From: Acidobacteriota bacterium
GTDB taxonomy: Bacteria > Acidobacteriota > Blastocatellia > Pyrinomonadales > Pyrinomonadaceae
Length of the DNA stretch: 64,000 bases
Assembly (NCBI GenBank): GCA_019639195.1
Contig: JAHBSI010000004.1
Span: 310,001-374,000, forward strand
Direction: 5' to 3'
The notes beneath the pieces were generated by a model. That model did no database searches. It was not told the origin of the DNA and was given only the letters and a program-made list of their open reading frames with translations. Positions 54,624-64,000 of this stretch are shown one piece after another. Positions within the stretch are counted from its first letter, which is position 1. Every line of letters starts with the position of its first letter. The translations under genes and the position numbers were made by a program.

Positions 54624-55535
54624 ATGAAACGATGCCCGACGTGCGACAACACCTTTGAGGATGCGTTGAAGTTCTGTCAGGCGGACGGTACGCCGCTCGT
54701 CGATGACGCTCCGCAGCAGCAGCTCGATCCTTACGCGACGATGGTCGCAAGTCAGGCCGAGATCAAGGCCGCTTCTAAGGCCGATGATGCTCCCGTGCCG
54801 ATCGCAGAGCCCGAGAATATGCTCGATCTTCCGGCTGCGGGCGGCGGCGACATGATGAAGACCATGGTCGCATCGGCCGACGAGATGCGTCAGATCCTTG
54901 AGGAAAAGGACGATCCTGGAATGGAGATCCCGGGGACGCCTGCGGCGCCTCCTGAGCCCCCGCAACCGGCCGCACCTCCTGCACCGGTCCCGGAACCGCC
55001 AAAATTCATCGAGCCCGAGTTAACTTCGCCGCATTTTAGCAACGCGCCTAACTTTAACGATATTGCGCCGCCGCCGCCTTCGCCTTTCGAGGTCCCGAAG
55101 CCGGCGTCGAGTATGACGGACTTTGATGACGAGCCGCCGACGAAGATGCAGCCTTTTCCGGAGGTCCCCGCGGCACCTGTTGCGGCCGTACCACAGGCAC
55201 AGTTCGAACCTGCGCCGCCGGTACCTGCTGTGCCTCCGCCGCCTCCGCCACCGCCTCCAGCACCCGCGGCAGCGGGCCAAAGCAAGACACTCGCGATCGT
55301 TTCCTTGATCCTCGGGCTTTTGAGCCTCCTTTGCTGCAGTTCGTTCATCTTTGGCCTTGGCGCGATCATTACGGGCTTTATGGCCCGCGGAAAGGCTTCG
55401 AAAGATCCGGCGAATTACGGCGGTGGGGGGATGGCATTGGTCGGCATCATCGCGGGCTTCATAAGTTTGATCCTCGGAGCGATCGTGCTGGTGCTGTATT
55501 TCGTTGGTGCCCTTGCGGCATATATGCCGCGGTAG
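54624..55535 (+). CDS. Zinc-ribbon, Pro-rich, DUF4190-like membrane protein
   Basis: This 303-aa protein starts with a short zinc-ribbon (MKRCPTCDNTFEDALKFCQADG). A long Pro/Ala/Glu-rich disordered region at about 30-210 follows, then two or three membrane helices with Cys and Gly-rich loops (KTLAIVSLILGLLSLLCCSS, GGMALVGIIAGFISLILGAI) of the DUF4190 type. Two copies of the motif TMVASxxE occur near residues 38-45 and 74-81; exposed Thr residues in this setting could be phosphorylation sites. The function is unknown. Pro runs (PPPPPPPP) are pronounced. Confidence 0.75.
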   Translation: MKRCPTCDNTFEDALKFCQADGTPLVDDAPQQQLDPYATMVASQAEIKAASKADDAPVPIAEPENMLDLPAAGGGDMMKTMVASADEMRQILEEKDDPGMEIPGTPAAPPEPPQPAAPPAPVPEPPKFIEPELTSPHFSNAPNFNDIAPPPPSPFEVPKPASSMTDFDDEPPTKMQPFPEVPAAPVAAVPQAQFEPAPPVPAVPPPPPPPPPAPAAAGQSKTLAIVSLILGLLSLLCCSSFIFGLGAIITGFMARGKASKDPANYGGGGMALVGIIAGFISLILGAIVLVLYFVGALAAYMPR

Positions 55536-55557
55536 ATAGTATTGTAAGCGGGTTTAT

Positions 55558-56079
55558 ATGTCGATCATTTCTGATGTACTTCAATCAACGGTGGCCGTCG
55601 TCAAGGGTATGAAGCGCACCCTTGCCGAGATCCCACGCGAGAAGTGGACGGTGCAGTATCCGGATGTTCCGGTCACTGTGCAGCCGCGTTATCGGGGCCA
55701 GCATCTCCTACACGTCGATGAGAACGGCAAGGAGAAGTGCGTCGCGTGCTATTTGTGCGCCGCGGCCTGCCCTTCGGATTGCATCTATATCGAGGCCGAG
55801 CAGGACGCACGGCCGTACAGCGAACGGATCGGCCGCGACGAGCGTTACGCGAAGGTCTATAATATCGACTACGGTCGCTGCATCTTCTGCGGTTACTGCG
55901 TCGAGGCCTGTCCGAAAGATGCGATAACGCACGGTTATAACTTCGAGATCTCGGTATTTAACCGCGCCGACCTTTTGAAGAAAAAGGAAGATCTGCTGAT
56001 CACACAGCAGGTGCAGTCGAAGAATTACCGCGTCGCCCTCTCGAGTGAGGTTGTTGATTCGGAATACAAGGAAGTTTAG
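55558..56079 (+). CDS. nuoI: NADH-quinone oxidoreductase subunit I (8Fe-8S ferredoxin type)
   Basis: This 173-aa protein has two classic [4Fe-4S] motifs, CVACYLCAAACP near 62-73 and CIFCGYCVEACP near 102-113, in the spacing of NuoI, and the N-terminal region RGQHLLHVDENGKEKC fits. NuoI carries the N6a/N6b clusters that relay electrons to the quinone site of complex I. No other nuo gene is next to it, unlike the usual 14-gene operon, so it is a detached or extra copy. A ferredoxin for another enzyme is the main alternative. Confidence 0.85.
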   Translation: MSIISDVLQSTVAVVKGMKRTLAEIPREKWTVQYPDVPVTVQPRYRGQHLLHVDENGKEKCVACYLCAAACPSDCIYIEAEQDARPYSERIGRDERYAKVYNIDYGRCIFCGYCVEACPKDAITHGYNFEISVFNRADLLKKKEDLLITQQVQSKNYRVALSSEVVDSEYKEV

Positions 56080-56107
56080 GCCAGAAATTGAATCAATAAA
56101 GCGGCTT

Positions 56108-56152
56108 CGGCCGGGATCCGCCGTCGCAGCGTTTCTCGCCCGGGCCGTTTTT
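56108..56152 (+). terminator. Possible terminator after nuoI
   Basis: An 8-bp stem with a one-base bulge (56108-56115 with 56139-56147) is followed by TTTTT. Confidence 0.5.
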
Positions 56153-56162
56153 GTGTTTTAGC

Positions 56163-56765
56163 GTGATCAAGGAATTTCCTCCGACAGAAAAAGGACGCAG
56201 ATACGAAATGCGGGCCCAAGCCCTGAGACAGTTTGCGGGCCTTAAGCGAGACGCGGACAGGCTCGATCCCTTTGAGCTTGCGGAGCATGCAAATCTCTTC
56301 GTCGTGCCATTCGAACAGATCGCGGCCTTGAGCAAAGCCTCGCGTGAACATCTCGTCGGGGCGGGTAAAGATGCATGGTCCGGCGGTGCCGCGTCGATAC
56401 CGCTTCCGGACGGCCGGACGCTTATCGTTCTCAATCCAACGCATAATAAGAATCGGCACGCCGCGACCTTGATGGAAGAGGTGAGTCATGTTTTCCTCGG
56501 CCACAAGGCGAACGAACTTGCGGTCAAAGACTCCGGCGGACAAACGACGAAGACGCGCGATTACAATCACGCGATAGAAGAAGAGGCGTACTCGACCGGA
56601 GCAGCGGCCCTTGTGCCTTACGGCGGCCTGAAGAAGATGATCCGCGAAGGGAAGACGGTTCGCGAGATCGCGAGGCATTACGGCGTGAGCTCAGCTCTTG
56701 TCGAATTTCGCATCAAGATCTCGAGGCTTTGGGCGGACTACGAAAAACATCTGTTCAAGGCCTGA
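56163..56765 (+). CDS. ImmA/IrrE-like metallopeptidase with a variant active site
   Basis: From GTG 56163 the protein is 200 aa. ImmA/IrrE proteins normally carry HExxH; here the region reads LMEEVSHVFLGHKA, with Glu where the first His is usual. The second His and the following H are present. Some family members have this EExxH form, so activity is possible but not certain. A C-terminal helix-turn-helix-like part (VREIARHYGVSSALVEFRIK) fits the domain's usual end. ImmA-type proteases cleave a repressor of a mobile element; IrrE controls DNA-damage response in Deinococcus. No repressor gene is next to it. A TTG at 56151 and ATG at 56208 are alternative starts. Confidence 0.78.
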   Translation: MIKEFPPTEKGRRYEMRAQALRQFAGLKRDADRLDPFELAEHANLFVVPFEQIAALSKASREHLVGAGKDAWSGGAASIPLPDGRTLIVLNPTHNKNRHAATLMEEVSHVFLGHKANELAVKDSGGQTTKTRDYNHAIEEEAYSTGAAALVPYGGLKKMIREGKTVREIARHYGVSSALVEFRIKISRLWADYEKHLFKA

Positions 56766-56855
56766 TCTAATTCACCGGAAAGGTGTATAATCACAGTTTG
56801 GGCGAATTTCGTCGCCTCCGACACGCGTTCTTGTTTATTCCCGAAAAATCTTCAA

Positions 56856-58142
56856 ATGCAGCAGGTCCAGCCCGAACATTCAGACCACGCCGCGAGGCTA
56901 TCGATCGAAGACAAACTGCGTCTTCTGCTCGACATTACGAAGACGATATCGCAATCGCTTGATCTCGAGGAGGTCCTGAACCTCGTGATGGACACGCTCG
57001 GTTCGTTGATACCGTATGATGCTGCGGGCATTTATCTGGTTGAATCGAGAGAACGAGACTCGAAGGAGCTCTTCAAAGCGAAGGCAATTCGCGGTTACCA
57101 GCTTAGCTTTGAGTTGATCGAACCGCGGCTGCGAATGGGTGAGGGCTTTCTTGGGACGGTGGTGCAATCCGGCGAGCCGATCCTTTCACCGGATGTCAGC
57201 CAGGATCCGCGGTATTTTAAGGCCCGCGAGCGGACGCGTTCCGAAATGGTCGCGCCGATCATTTCGAATGACCGAGTGATCGGTGCGTTCGACCTTGAGA
57301 GCGATGAGATCAATGCGTTCGACGAAGACGATCTCTCTGTGCTGCAGCTGCTAACGTCGCAGGTTGCGATCATCATTGAGAAAGTTCGCCTGCACGAGCA
57401 GGTCGTTGAGAAAAAACGTATAGAAGCACAGCTCGACGTTGCAAGAAAGGTTCAGCTCGAACTGCTGCCCGAGACCGACCCGGAGGTCGCGGGATTTGAC
57501 GTAAGCGCATATATTTTTCCGGCGGAAGAGGTTTCTGGCGATTATTACGACTGGGTCAAACTCTTCGAAGATCAGTTCGGGATCGTTGTCGCTGACGCTG
57601 TCGGCAAGGGAATTCCCGCGGCACTGCTGGTCGCGTTTCTAAGGGCATCGCTAAGGACGAGTGCACAAACGGGCTACGCACCGAATGTAGCCTTTTCAAA
57701 GGTCAGCAATCTCCTATACGAATCTATTGACGACACGCAGTTCATCACTGCGATCTACGGCGTGCTCGATTCAACCAACCGCACTTTTGTGTTCTCAAAT
57801 GCGGGGCACAATCCGCCGCTCCTGATAAAGCCTGACGGTGAATATCGATTTGTTGAATACGGCGACCAGCCGTTGGGGATGTTCGGCGATGTCCATTTTC
57901 ACCAGCATTTTATTCGCTTTGAACCCGGCCAGGTGATGGTCATCTATACCGACGGCATTACCGAGGCTTCGAACGACCTGGGTGAAGAATATGGAGTTGA
58001 CCGATTTGCGAAACGCGTCCTCGACGGCATTCATCTGCCCGCAAAGGAATTGATCGATCACGTTCGAAAGGGTGTGACTGACTTTACTGAACGTAAGGTG
58101 CTTGACGACGACGGCACGCTGTTCATCGTCAAAGCCGTTTGA
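56856..58142 (+). CDS. GAF-domain PP2C phosphatase (RsbU/SpoIIE-like)
   Basis: This 428-aa protein has a GAF domain (about 20-180) and a PP2C-type serine phosphatase domain (about 195-425), with the metal-binding motifs EVSGDYYDW near 225, VADAVGKGIPAALL near 245-258, YTDGITEASN near 366-375 and DDDGTLFIV near the end. RsbU-type phosphatases remove phosphate from anti-anti-sigma factors and so control a sigma factor or similar partner switch. The GAF domain would sense a small ligand. No rsb partner genes are next to it. Confidence 0.9.
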   Translation: MQQVQPEHSDHAARLSIEDKLRLLLDITKTISQSLDLEEVLNLVMDTLGSLIPYDAAGIYLVESRERDSKELFKAKAIRGYQLSFELIEPRLRMGEGFLGTVVQSGEPILSPDVSQDPRYFKARERTRSEMVAPIISNDRVIGAFDLESDEINAFDEDDLSVLQLLTSQVAIIIEKVRLHEQVVEKKRIEAQLDVARKVQLELLPETDPEVAGFDVSAYIFPAEEVSGDYYDWVKLFEDQFGIVVADAVGKGIPAALLVAFLRASLRTSAQTGYAPNVAFSKVSNLLYESIDDTQFITAIYGVLDSTNRTFVFSNAGHNPPLLIKPDGEYRFVEYGDQPLGMFGDVHFHQHFIRFEPGQVMVIYTDGITEASNDLGEEYGVDRFAKRVLDGIHLPAKELIDHVRKGVTDFTERKVLDDDGTLFIVKAV

Positions 58143-58229
58143 TGGATACGTAGCAACCGAAACGCCGGAAGATCCGGTTCGACCGACGTCGAAGATAGAT
58201 CCTTCCGGCATTCCTTATTTAAAGCGTTG

Positions 58230-58487
58230 TCAGTGTCCTGTTGCTGAGGTGTGGAGCGTATCGCCGCCAGGCACGACGGGTGTTGACGCCAGATCGAGTT
58301 CGATCTTGTCGTTCCTCGTCGAAAACGCGTAAACATCGAAGCCGTAAGCGTCGAGAAAATCCGTCAATTCGGCCGAACGCGCCATATAGAGAGTTTCAGA
58401 AAAGCCAAGTTCAGCGCGTATCTCCAGCAGGCGATCGATCACCTCGATCGGTGCGAAAGATAATTTTGGATCCTTGAAACTCGCCAT
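58230..58487 (-). CDS. Small hypothetical protein
   Basis: From ATG 58487 this is 85 aa, with AAGGTGG about 11 nt upstream; a GTG at 58502 would add five residues. It contains helical segments (PIEVIDRLLEIRAELGF, SAELTDFLDAYGFDVYAF) and a Thr/Gly-rich tail. No family is recognised. It lies convergent with the phosphatase gene and could be a chance frame. Confidence 0.42.
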   Translation of the reverse strand: MASFKDPKLSFAPIEVIDRLLEIRAELGFSETLYMARSAELTDFLDAYGFDVYAFSTRNDKIELDLASTPVVPGGDTLHTSATGH

Positions 58488-58684
58488 TTGCTCAAATTCC
58501 ACCTTCTCGAGGTGGTCAAAGCATTGGATTGCAGAATCATCCGACAGGTTGTTTCAAAAACACCCAAAAAATGTTTTCAACCCACGGCCGTAGATCAAGC
58601 ATCTAACAGATAGGTATGAAAAAGTTTGAATTACCAGTGGGAAATAGCGTAGAATCAGCGGAAAGCCGTCTGGAGGACAATAAA

Positions 58685-59821
58685 ATGACCAAATTCATCT
58701 CCCGACTTGCGATATTCGCAGGATTGGCAGTATTCGGTGCAAGCCTTGCTTTTTCGCAAGGAATAAACGCGGCGACGAATAAGTTCGTAATTTCGGCGCA
58801 TGCCGGTGGCATTAGCTACACCGAGGGGACCGTTGCAGTCGCTCGAAAGGTGGGCAAAAGCGGCGTTCTGCTCAGAGGTGACGAGGTGTTTGTCGGCGAC
58901 CGCGTCTCGACCGGGAATGACGGCAGGGCAGAGGTGCTGCTGAATCCGGGTTCGTACCTGCGTCTTGGTGAGAATTCTGCATTCGAGTTCGTAACTACGG
59001 ATCTCGAAGATCTGCGGCTCAGATTGGATCGCGGGTCTGCGATCCTTGAAGTCTATGCAAGCCGGGATTTTCGCGTCGATGTGCTAACACCGCACGGAAA
59101 GGTGCGGCTGGCCGAGACCGGTGTTTATCGGGTCGATGTCGATAAGAATTCGACCGCCGTTGCGGTTTGGGAAGGCAAAGCGTTGATGGGACGCGGCGGT
59201 GAGACCGTGGTCAAGGAGGACCGAAAGGGCATTCTTGCGAACGGCACCGTTTCGATCACGAAGTTTGACCACGACAAGGACGCACTCGAAGCCTGGAGCA
59301 AGAGCCGTTCGAAAGATCTCGCAAAGGCAACTGCGAACCTTAAACGCAGGGCAGTGAGGGATGATCTTCGAAATTCGCTCTACAATACAGCATTCAACGC
59401 TTATAACTCGTTTGGACTTTGGGTGTTTGACCCGTTCCTGAATGGTTATTGCTTCCTGCCGTTTGGATACGGTTGGGCGAGCCCGTACGGTTATGGCTTC
59501 GGCAACTATATCGGTTACTACTACCCGTACAACTATCCGTGGTGGAATTATCCGTGGTATCCGGGATATCCGTCTGGCGGCAGTCATGGCAACCCGAGTG
59601 GCGGAGGTTCGAACCCGCCGCAGAATCAGCCGACGCCTATCGTGAGTGCGGGCAACCGCGAACCTGTTCCTCCGTTCGTCCGCATGAATGGCGGCGGCCG
59701 CGGGATCCAAAATTCCGGTGATCTTCCGGAGACGCCGACCTATACGCCGCCCCGTCCGATCTACATTCCTCCGCCGGCAAATACCGGGTCGAGGAGCAAC
59801 AACGGAGCAAAGCCGCAGTAG
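58685..59821 (+). CDS. Secreted FecR-domain protein
   Basis: From ATG 58685, which has a good GGAGG ribosome-binding site, this is a 378-aa protein with a signal peptide (MTKFISRLAIFAGLAVFGAS, cleavage near AFSQ). The FecR domain runs from about residue 30 to 200: LLRGDEVFVGDRVSTGNDGRAEV, then YLRLGENSAFEF, then VDVLTPHGKVRLAETGVYRVDV. A Tyr/Trp/Pro/Gly-rich region follows (about 250-315) and a Pro-rich C-terminus. FecR domains bind extracytoplasmic ligands. This one lacks the usual membrane helix and sigma-factor partner, so it is the secreted acidobacterial type. An earlier ATG at 58616 would spoil the signal peptide. Confidence 0.85.
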   Translation: MTKFISRLAIFAGLAVFGASLAFSQGINAATNKFVISAHAGGISYTEGTVAVARKVGKSGVLLRGDEVFVGDRVSTGNDGRAEVLLNPGSYLRLGENSAFEFVTTDLEDLRLRLDRGSAILEVYASRDFRVDVLTPHGKVRLAETGVYRVDVDKNSTAVAVWEGKALMGRGGETVVKEDRKGILANGTVSITKFDHDKDALEAWSKSRSKDLAKATANLKRRAVRDDLRNSLYNTAFNAYNSFGLWVFDPFLNGYCFLPFGYGWASPYGYGFGNYIGYYYPYNYPWWNYPWYPGYPSGGSHGNPSGGGSNPPQNQPTPIVSAGNREPVPPFVRMNGGGRGIQNSGDLPETPTYTPPRPIYIPPPANTGSRSNNGAKPQ

Positions 59822-59845
59822 GCTGTGACCGGTCAACAGAAAGAA

Positions 59846-59878
59846 CGCCTCGAAGGGTTAGCTTCGGGGCGTTTTCTT
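59846..59878. terminator. Intrinsic terminator after the FecR gene
   Basis: A 10-bp stem with one G-U pair (59846-59855 with 59862-59871) is followed by TTTTC. It lies between convergent genes and may also serve the CPBP gene. Confidence 0.78.
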
Positions 59879-59895
59879 TATGTCTTGAAAACTGT

Positions 59896-60726
59896 CTAGT
59901 GAAAGAATCCTGCGGCGGGCAGGTCGAGTCCGCCATTCATCGTGAAATATACGATCGAAATGGATTGCAGCCCATTGAAGAGAAAATGCAGTATCACGCT
60001 CGGCAGTAGATTGCCGGAGACGGCACGCGTTGCGGTCAGAACGAAGCTTAATAGCGTGATCGCAATGATCGATCCCGGGCTGCCCCAATACTGTGGATAA
60101 TGAATGCCTGCAAAAAGGAACGTAATGATCAGGACCGCGGCGATCTTACCGAGAGATCTCTCGACCGTCGGGTAAAGGACTCCGCGATATACCAGCTCCT
60201 CAATGAACGGTGCAAACAGAGTTGCAAGAGCGGCCATCGCATACGCGGCCGTTGGCGAGCTTCGCAGGATACGCAGCAATTCGTTGTCCGTTTCCGGAAA
60301 CACGGAACTCACCGCCTGCATAATCACTAAAAATCCTGCCAGGATCAGGATGAAATGCCACCAGCGAATATTGCCGAGTCGCCACCCGAGCATTTCGAAG
60401 AACGGAAACTTTCGCCCTTTAGTGACGATGGGGTAGCAAACGAGCAGCGTGAGCAAATGTGCCGGAACCACCGCGATCAGACTGAGCACGATCACGGTCG
60501 GATCCTTCTCGGGTTCTGCGGGGATGCCGCCGCCCTTCAGCAGATAATATGGGAGCACCAAAAAAAGCGGTGCGAGCAAGATCGCGAGAACGCTCAGCAC
60601 CCAAACGCCAATTCCAACAGGTAGCGACCACGGCGGGTCGTTCGGAGTGTAAGACATTGCTTGATCTGGCAATTCCGGAGGCGGCGGGTATTGATACTGC
60701 TGTTCTGCTTCGTCGGCGTTCTGCAC
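59896..60726 (-). CDS. CPBP-family intramembrane metalloprotease
   Basis: This 276-aa protein has about seven to eight membrane helices and the CPBP (CAAX protease and bacteriocin-processing, Abi) motifs: EELVYRGVL near 179-187, FAGIHYPQ near 208-215 and a His in the last helix (VILHFLFN near 247-254). These residues bind zinc in the membrane. Family members process prenylated proteins or bacteriocins, or have unknown roles. No bacteriocin gene is visible nearby. It is divergent from kdsB across about 100 bp. Confidence 0.9.
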   Translation of the reverse strand: MQNADEAEQQYQYPPPPELPDQAMSYTPNDPPWSLPVGIGVWVLSVLAILLAPLFLVLPYYLLKGGGIPAEPEKDPTVIVLSLIAVVPAHLLTLLVCYPIVTKGRKFPFFEMLGWRLGNIRWWHFILILAGFLVIMQAVSSVFPETDNELLRILRSSPTAAYAMAALATLFAPFIEELVYRGVLYPTVERSLGKIAAVLIITFLFAGIHYPQYWGSPGSIIAITLLSFVLTATRAVSGNLLPSVILHFLFNGLQSISIVYFTMNGGLDLPAAGFFH

Positions 60727-60828
60727 TATCGAAGTTTAGCGAACCACGAGCGGCCTTAACAAGCAGCGAGAAAGAAATCGGCGGTCGAACCTTGCGAAGT
60801 GCAGCGTTTAACGCTAACCTAAAATCCC

Positions 60829-61647
60829 GTGGAACCACACGGGAGATCTCCAGCAAATAATGTCATCGCAGTCATCCCGGCAAGGGCAGCATCCGTGCGT
60901 CTGCCGGGCAAACTTTTGCGTGAAATTGCAGGGAAACCGTTGATCGTCCACACGCTTGAACGTGCAAAAGCAGCGAAAACTGTATCGCGAGTCGTAGTGG
61001 CGACGGACGATGAGGCGATCCGAACCGCGGTCATCTCAGCGGGCGGTGAAGCACAAATGACCTCCGCCGAACACTCATCCGGCAGCGATCGCATCGCCGA
61101 GGTTGCCGCCGGTCTGCCTGAAGGCTCGATCATCGTGAATGTTCAGGGCGATGAACCGCTCATCTCGCCCGAAACGATCGACCGAGCGGTGGAAGCAATG
61201 GTTTCGGATGGAGCGGCCGATATCGTAACGGTTTTCGAACCGTTCGAGAGCCTCGCCGAGTTATTGGACGGCAATAACGTAAAGGTTGTTACGGGCAAGC
61301 AGGGATACGCACTTTACTTTTCGCGTTCTCCGATGCCGTGGCCGCGAGATGCGAGCATGCGATACGGCGGCGATGCGGCCGAAGCGATAAAGGCCGAGCC
61401 GGAACTGCTGGCGAACTTCAAAAAACACACAGGCCTTTACGTTTATCGTCGCGAATACCTGCTTGATTTCACAGAGTTTGAGCAGACGCCGCTTGAAAAA
61501 CTCGAAATGCTCGAACAGCTTCGTGCTCTCGAGAATGGTGCGAAGATCAAGCTTGTAGAATCCGCCGCACGCTCGATCGGCGTTGATACGGAAGCCGACC
61601 TCGAACGGGTCAGAAGCGTTTTTGAGAAGCGAGTTTCAGCGGGCTGA
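60829..61647 (+). CDS. kdsB: 3-deoxy-manno-octulosonate cytidylyltransferase
   Basis: This 272-aa enzyme activates KDO with CTP to give CMP-KDO for LPS inner-core assembly. It begins (after eight residues) VIAVIPARAASVRLPGKLL, the nucleotide-binding opening of KdsB, followed by VVVATDDEAI, NVQGDEPLI near 104-112, FSRSPMPWPRD near 164-174 and GLYVYRREYLLDF. The start GTG at 60829 is the only reasonable one in frame. It heads a cluster with pyrG (CTP supply) and kdsA (KDO-8-P synthase). Confidence 0.94.
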   Translation: MEPHGRSPANNVIAVIPARAASVRLPGKLLREIAGKPLIVHTLERAKAAKTVSRVVVATDDEAIRTAVISAGGEAQMTSAEHSSGSDRIAEVAAGLPEGSIIVNVQGDEPLISPETIDRAVEAMVSDGAADIVTVFEPFESLAELLDGNNVKVVTGKQGYALYFSRSPMPWPRDASMRYGGDAAEAIKAEPELLANFKKHTGLYVYRREYLLDFTEFEQTPLEKLEMLEQLRALENGAKIKLVESAARSIGVDTEADLERVRSVFEKRVSAG

Positions 61648-61667
61648 TCAGTAATTATTTTGAATAT

Positions 61668-63645
<1,978 letters not shown>

Positions 63646-63693
63646 ATTCCGCGACGGAAACGTCATCGCGTATCATTGAGCAAGACAACGATT

Positions 63694-64000
63694 ATGGATG
63701 CTTTTAGCGTTGGGAACGTCACGTTTGGAGACGGGCAATTGAGCTTTATTCTCGGGCCGTGTGTTGTGGAAACACTCGAACACGCGCGGAAGATGGCGGG
63801 CTCGATAAAGGATATCTGCGGCGAGGTCGGCGTTCCGTTCGTTTATAAATCATCGTTTGATAAGGCAAACCGGAGCTCGGCGGATAGTTATCGCGGTGAC
63901 GGAATGGAATTCGGACTCGACGTTCTTGCCAAGGTCAAGGCCGAATTCGATGTGCCGATCGTAACTGATATTCACGAACCGTGGCAGGCCGAGAGGGCCG
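63694..64000 (+). CDS. kdsA: 3-deoxy-8-phosphooctulonate synthase, 5' part only
   Basis: From ATG 63694 the frame is open to the window edge (102 codons). It has FILGPCVVETLEHARKMA near 18-35, the PEP/arabinose-5-phosphate-binding motif YKSSFDKANRSS near 51-62, GMEFGLDVL near 70-78 and the metal-site residues in VTDIHEPWQA. KdsA joins arabinose 5-phosphate and phosphoenolpyruvate to make KDO-8-phosphate. It follows pyrG by 48 bp in the KDO/CTP cluster. Confidence 0.93.
   Translation, partial: MDAFSVGNVTFGDGQLSFILGPCVVETLEHARKMAGSIKDICGEVGVPFVYKSSFDKANRSSADSYRGDGMEFGLDVLAKVKAEFDVPIVTDIHEPWQAERA

Overview
The window looks like a stretch of a diderm, moderately GC-rich bacterial chromosome. My best guess is Acidobacteriota, class Blastocatellia or near it. 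The LPS genes (waaF, kdsB, kdsA) show an outer membrane. The VWFA-type protein at 20.1-21.2 kb, the secreted low-complexity lipoproteins and the FG-GAP and FecR proteins are of kinds common in Acidobacteriota. The taxonomic call is an inference from gene style, since no rRNA or tRNA gene is present. Genes are dense, on both strands, and mostly housekeeping. No integrase, transposase, prophage or CRISPR array was seen.

Layout. 0-4.8 kb: truncated waaF coupled to an NDP-sugar epimerase, then a class A PBP and a small lipoprotein. 4.8-11.3 kb: prolyl oligopeptidase, a GGDEF/EAL c-di-GMP enzyme, a secreted octapeptide-repeat miniprotein and a cysteine desulfurase. 11.5-18.1 kb: radical SAM/SPASM enzyme, GT28-type glycosyltransferase and SDR reductase, then a convergent M14 carboxypeptidase coupled to an SRPBCC protein. 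18.1-25.4 kb: zinc-ribbon protein, H1-like Lys/Ala protein, two secreted proteins, glnE and a NifA-like regulator without the GAFTGA loop. 25.4-31.2 kb: RluA-type pseudouridine synthase, TerC, and the pyrimidine cluster pyrR-pyrB-pyrC with divergent pyrD. 31.2-39.6 kb: yceD-rpmF-fabH-fabD-acpP-fabF-etfB behind a consensus sigma70 promoter, with an FG-GAP protein between etfB and etfA. 39.9-48.3 kb: sucD, two MacB/FtsX-type permeases, a beta-CASP nuclease, two Asn/Ala-rich lipoproteins and a YyaL-type thioredoxin-fold protein. 48.5-50.7 kb: class III aminotransferase and a lipase.

50.7-53.7 kb is the main accessory segment. A 52-bp tandem-repeat array is followed by a compact cassette: XRE regulator, a 155-aa nuclease-like protein, and an AIPR-family protein with an N-terminal Mrr-like nuclease signature. 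A 9-bp inverted repeat overlaps a candidate promoter upstream. I read this as a likely phage-defence cassette, possibly of an undescribed arrangement. It is the best candidate in the window for something new.

53.8-64 kb returns to core functions: ndk, a zinc-ribbon/DUF4190-like membrane protein, a lone nuoI, an ImmA/IrrE-like protein, a GAF-PP2C (RsbU-like) phosphatase, a FecR protein, a CPBP protease, then kdsB, a small membrane protein, pyrG and the start of kdsA. The last group joins CTP supply to KDO synthesis and activation.
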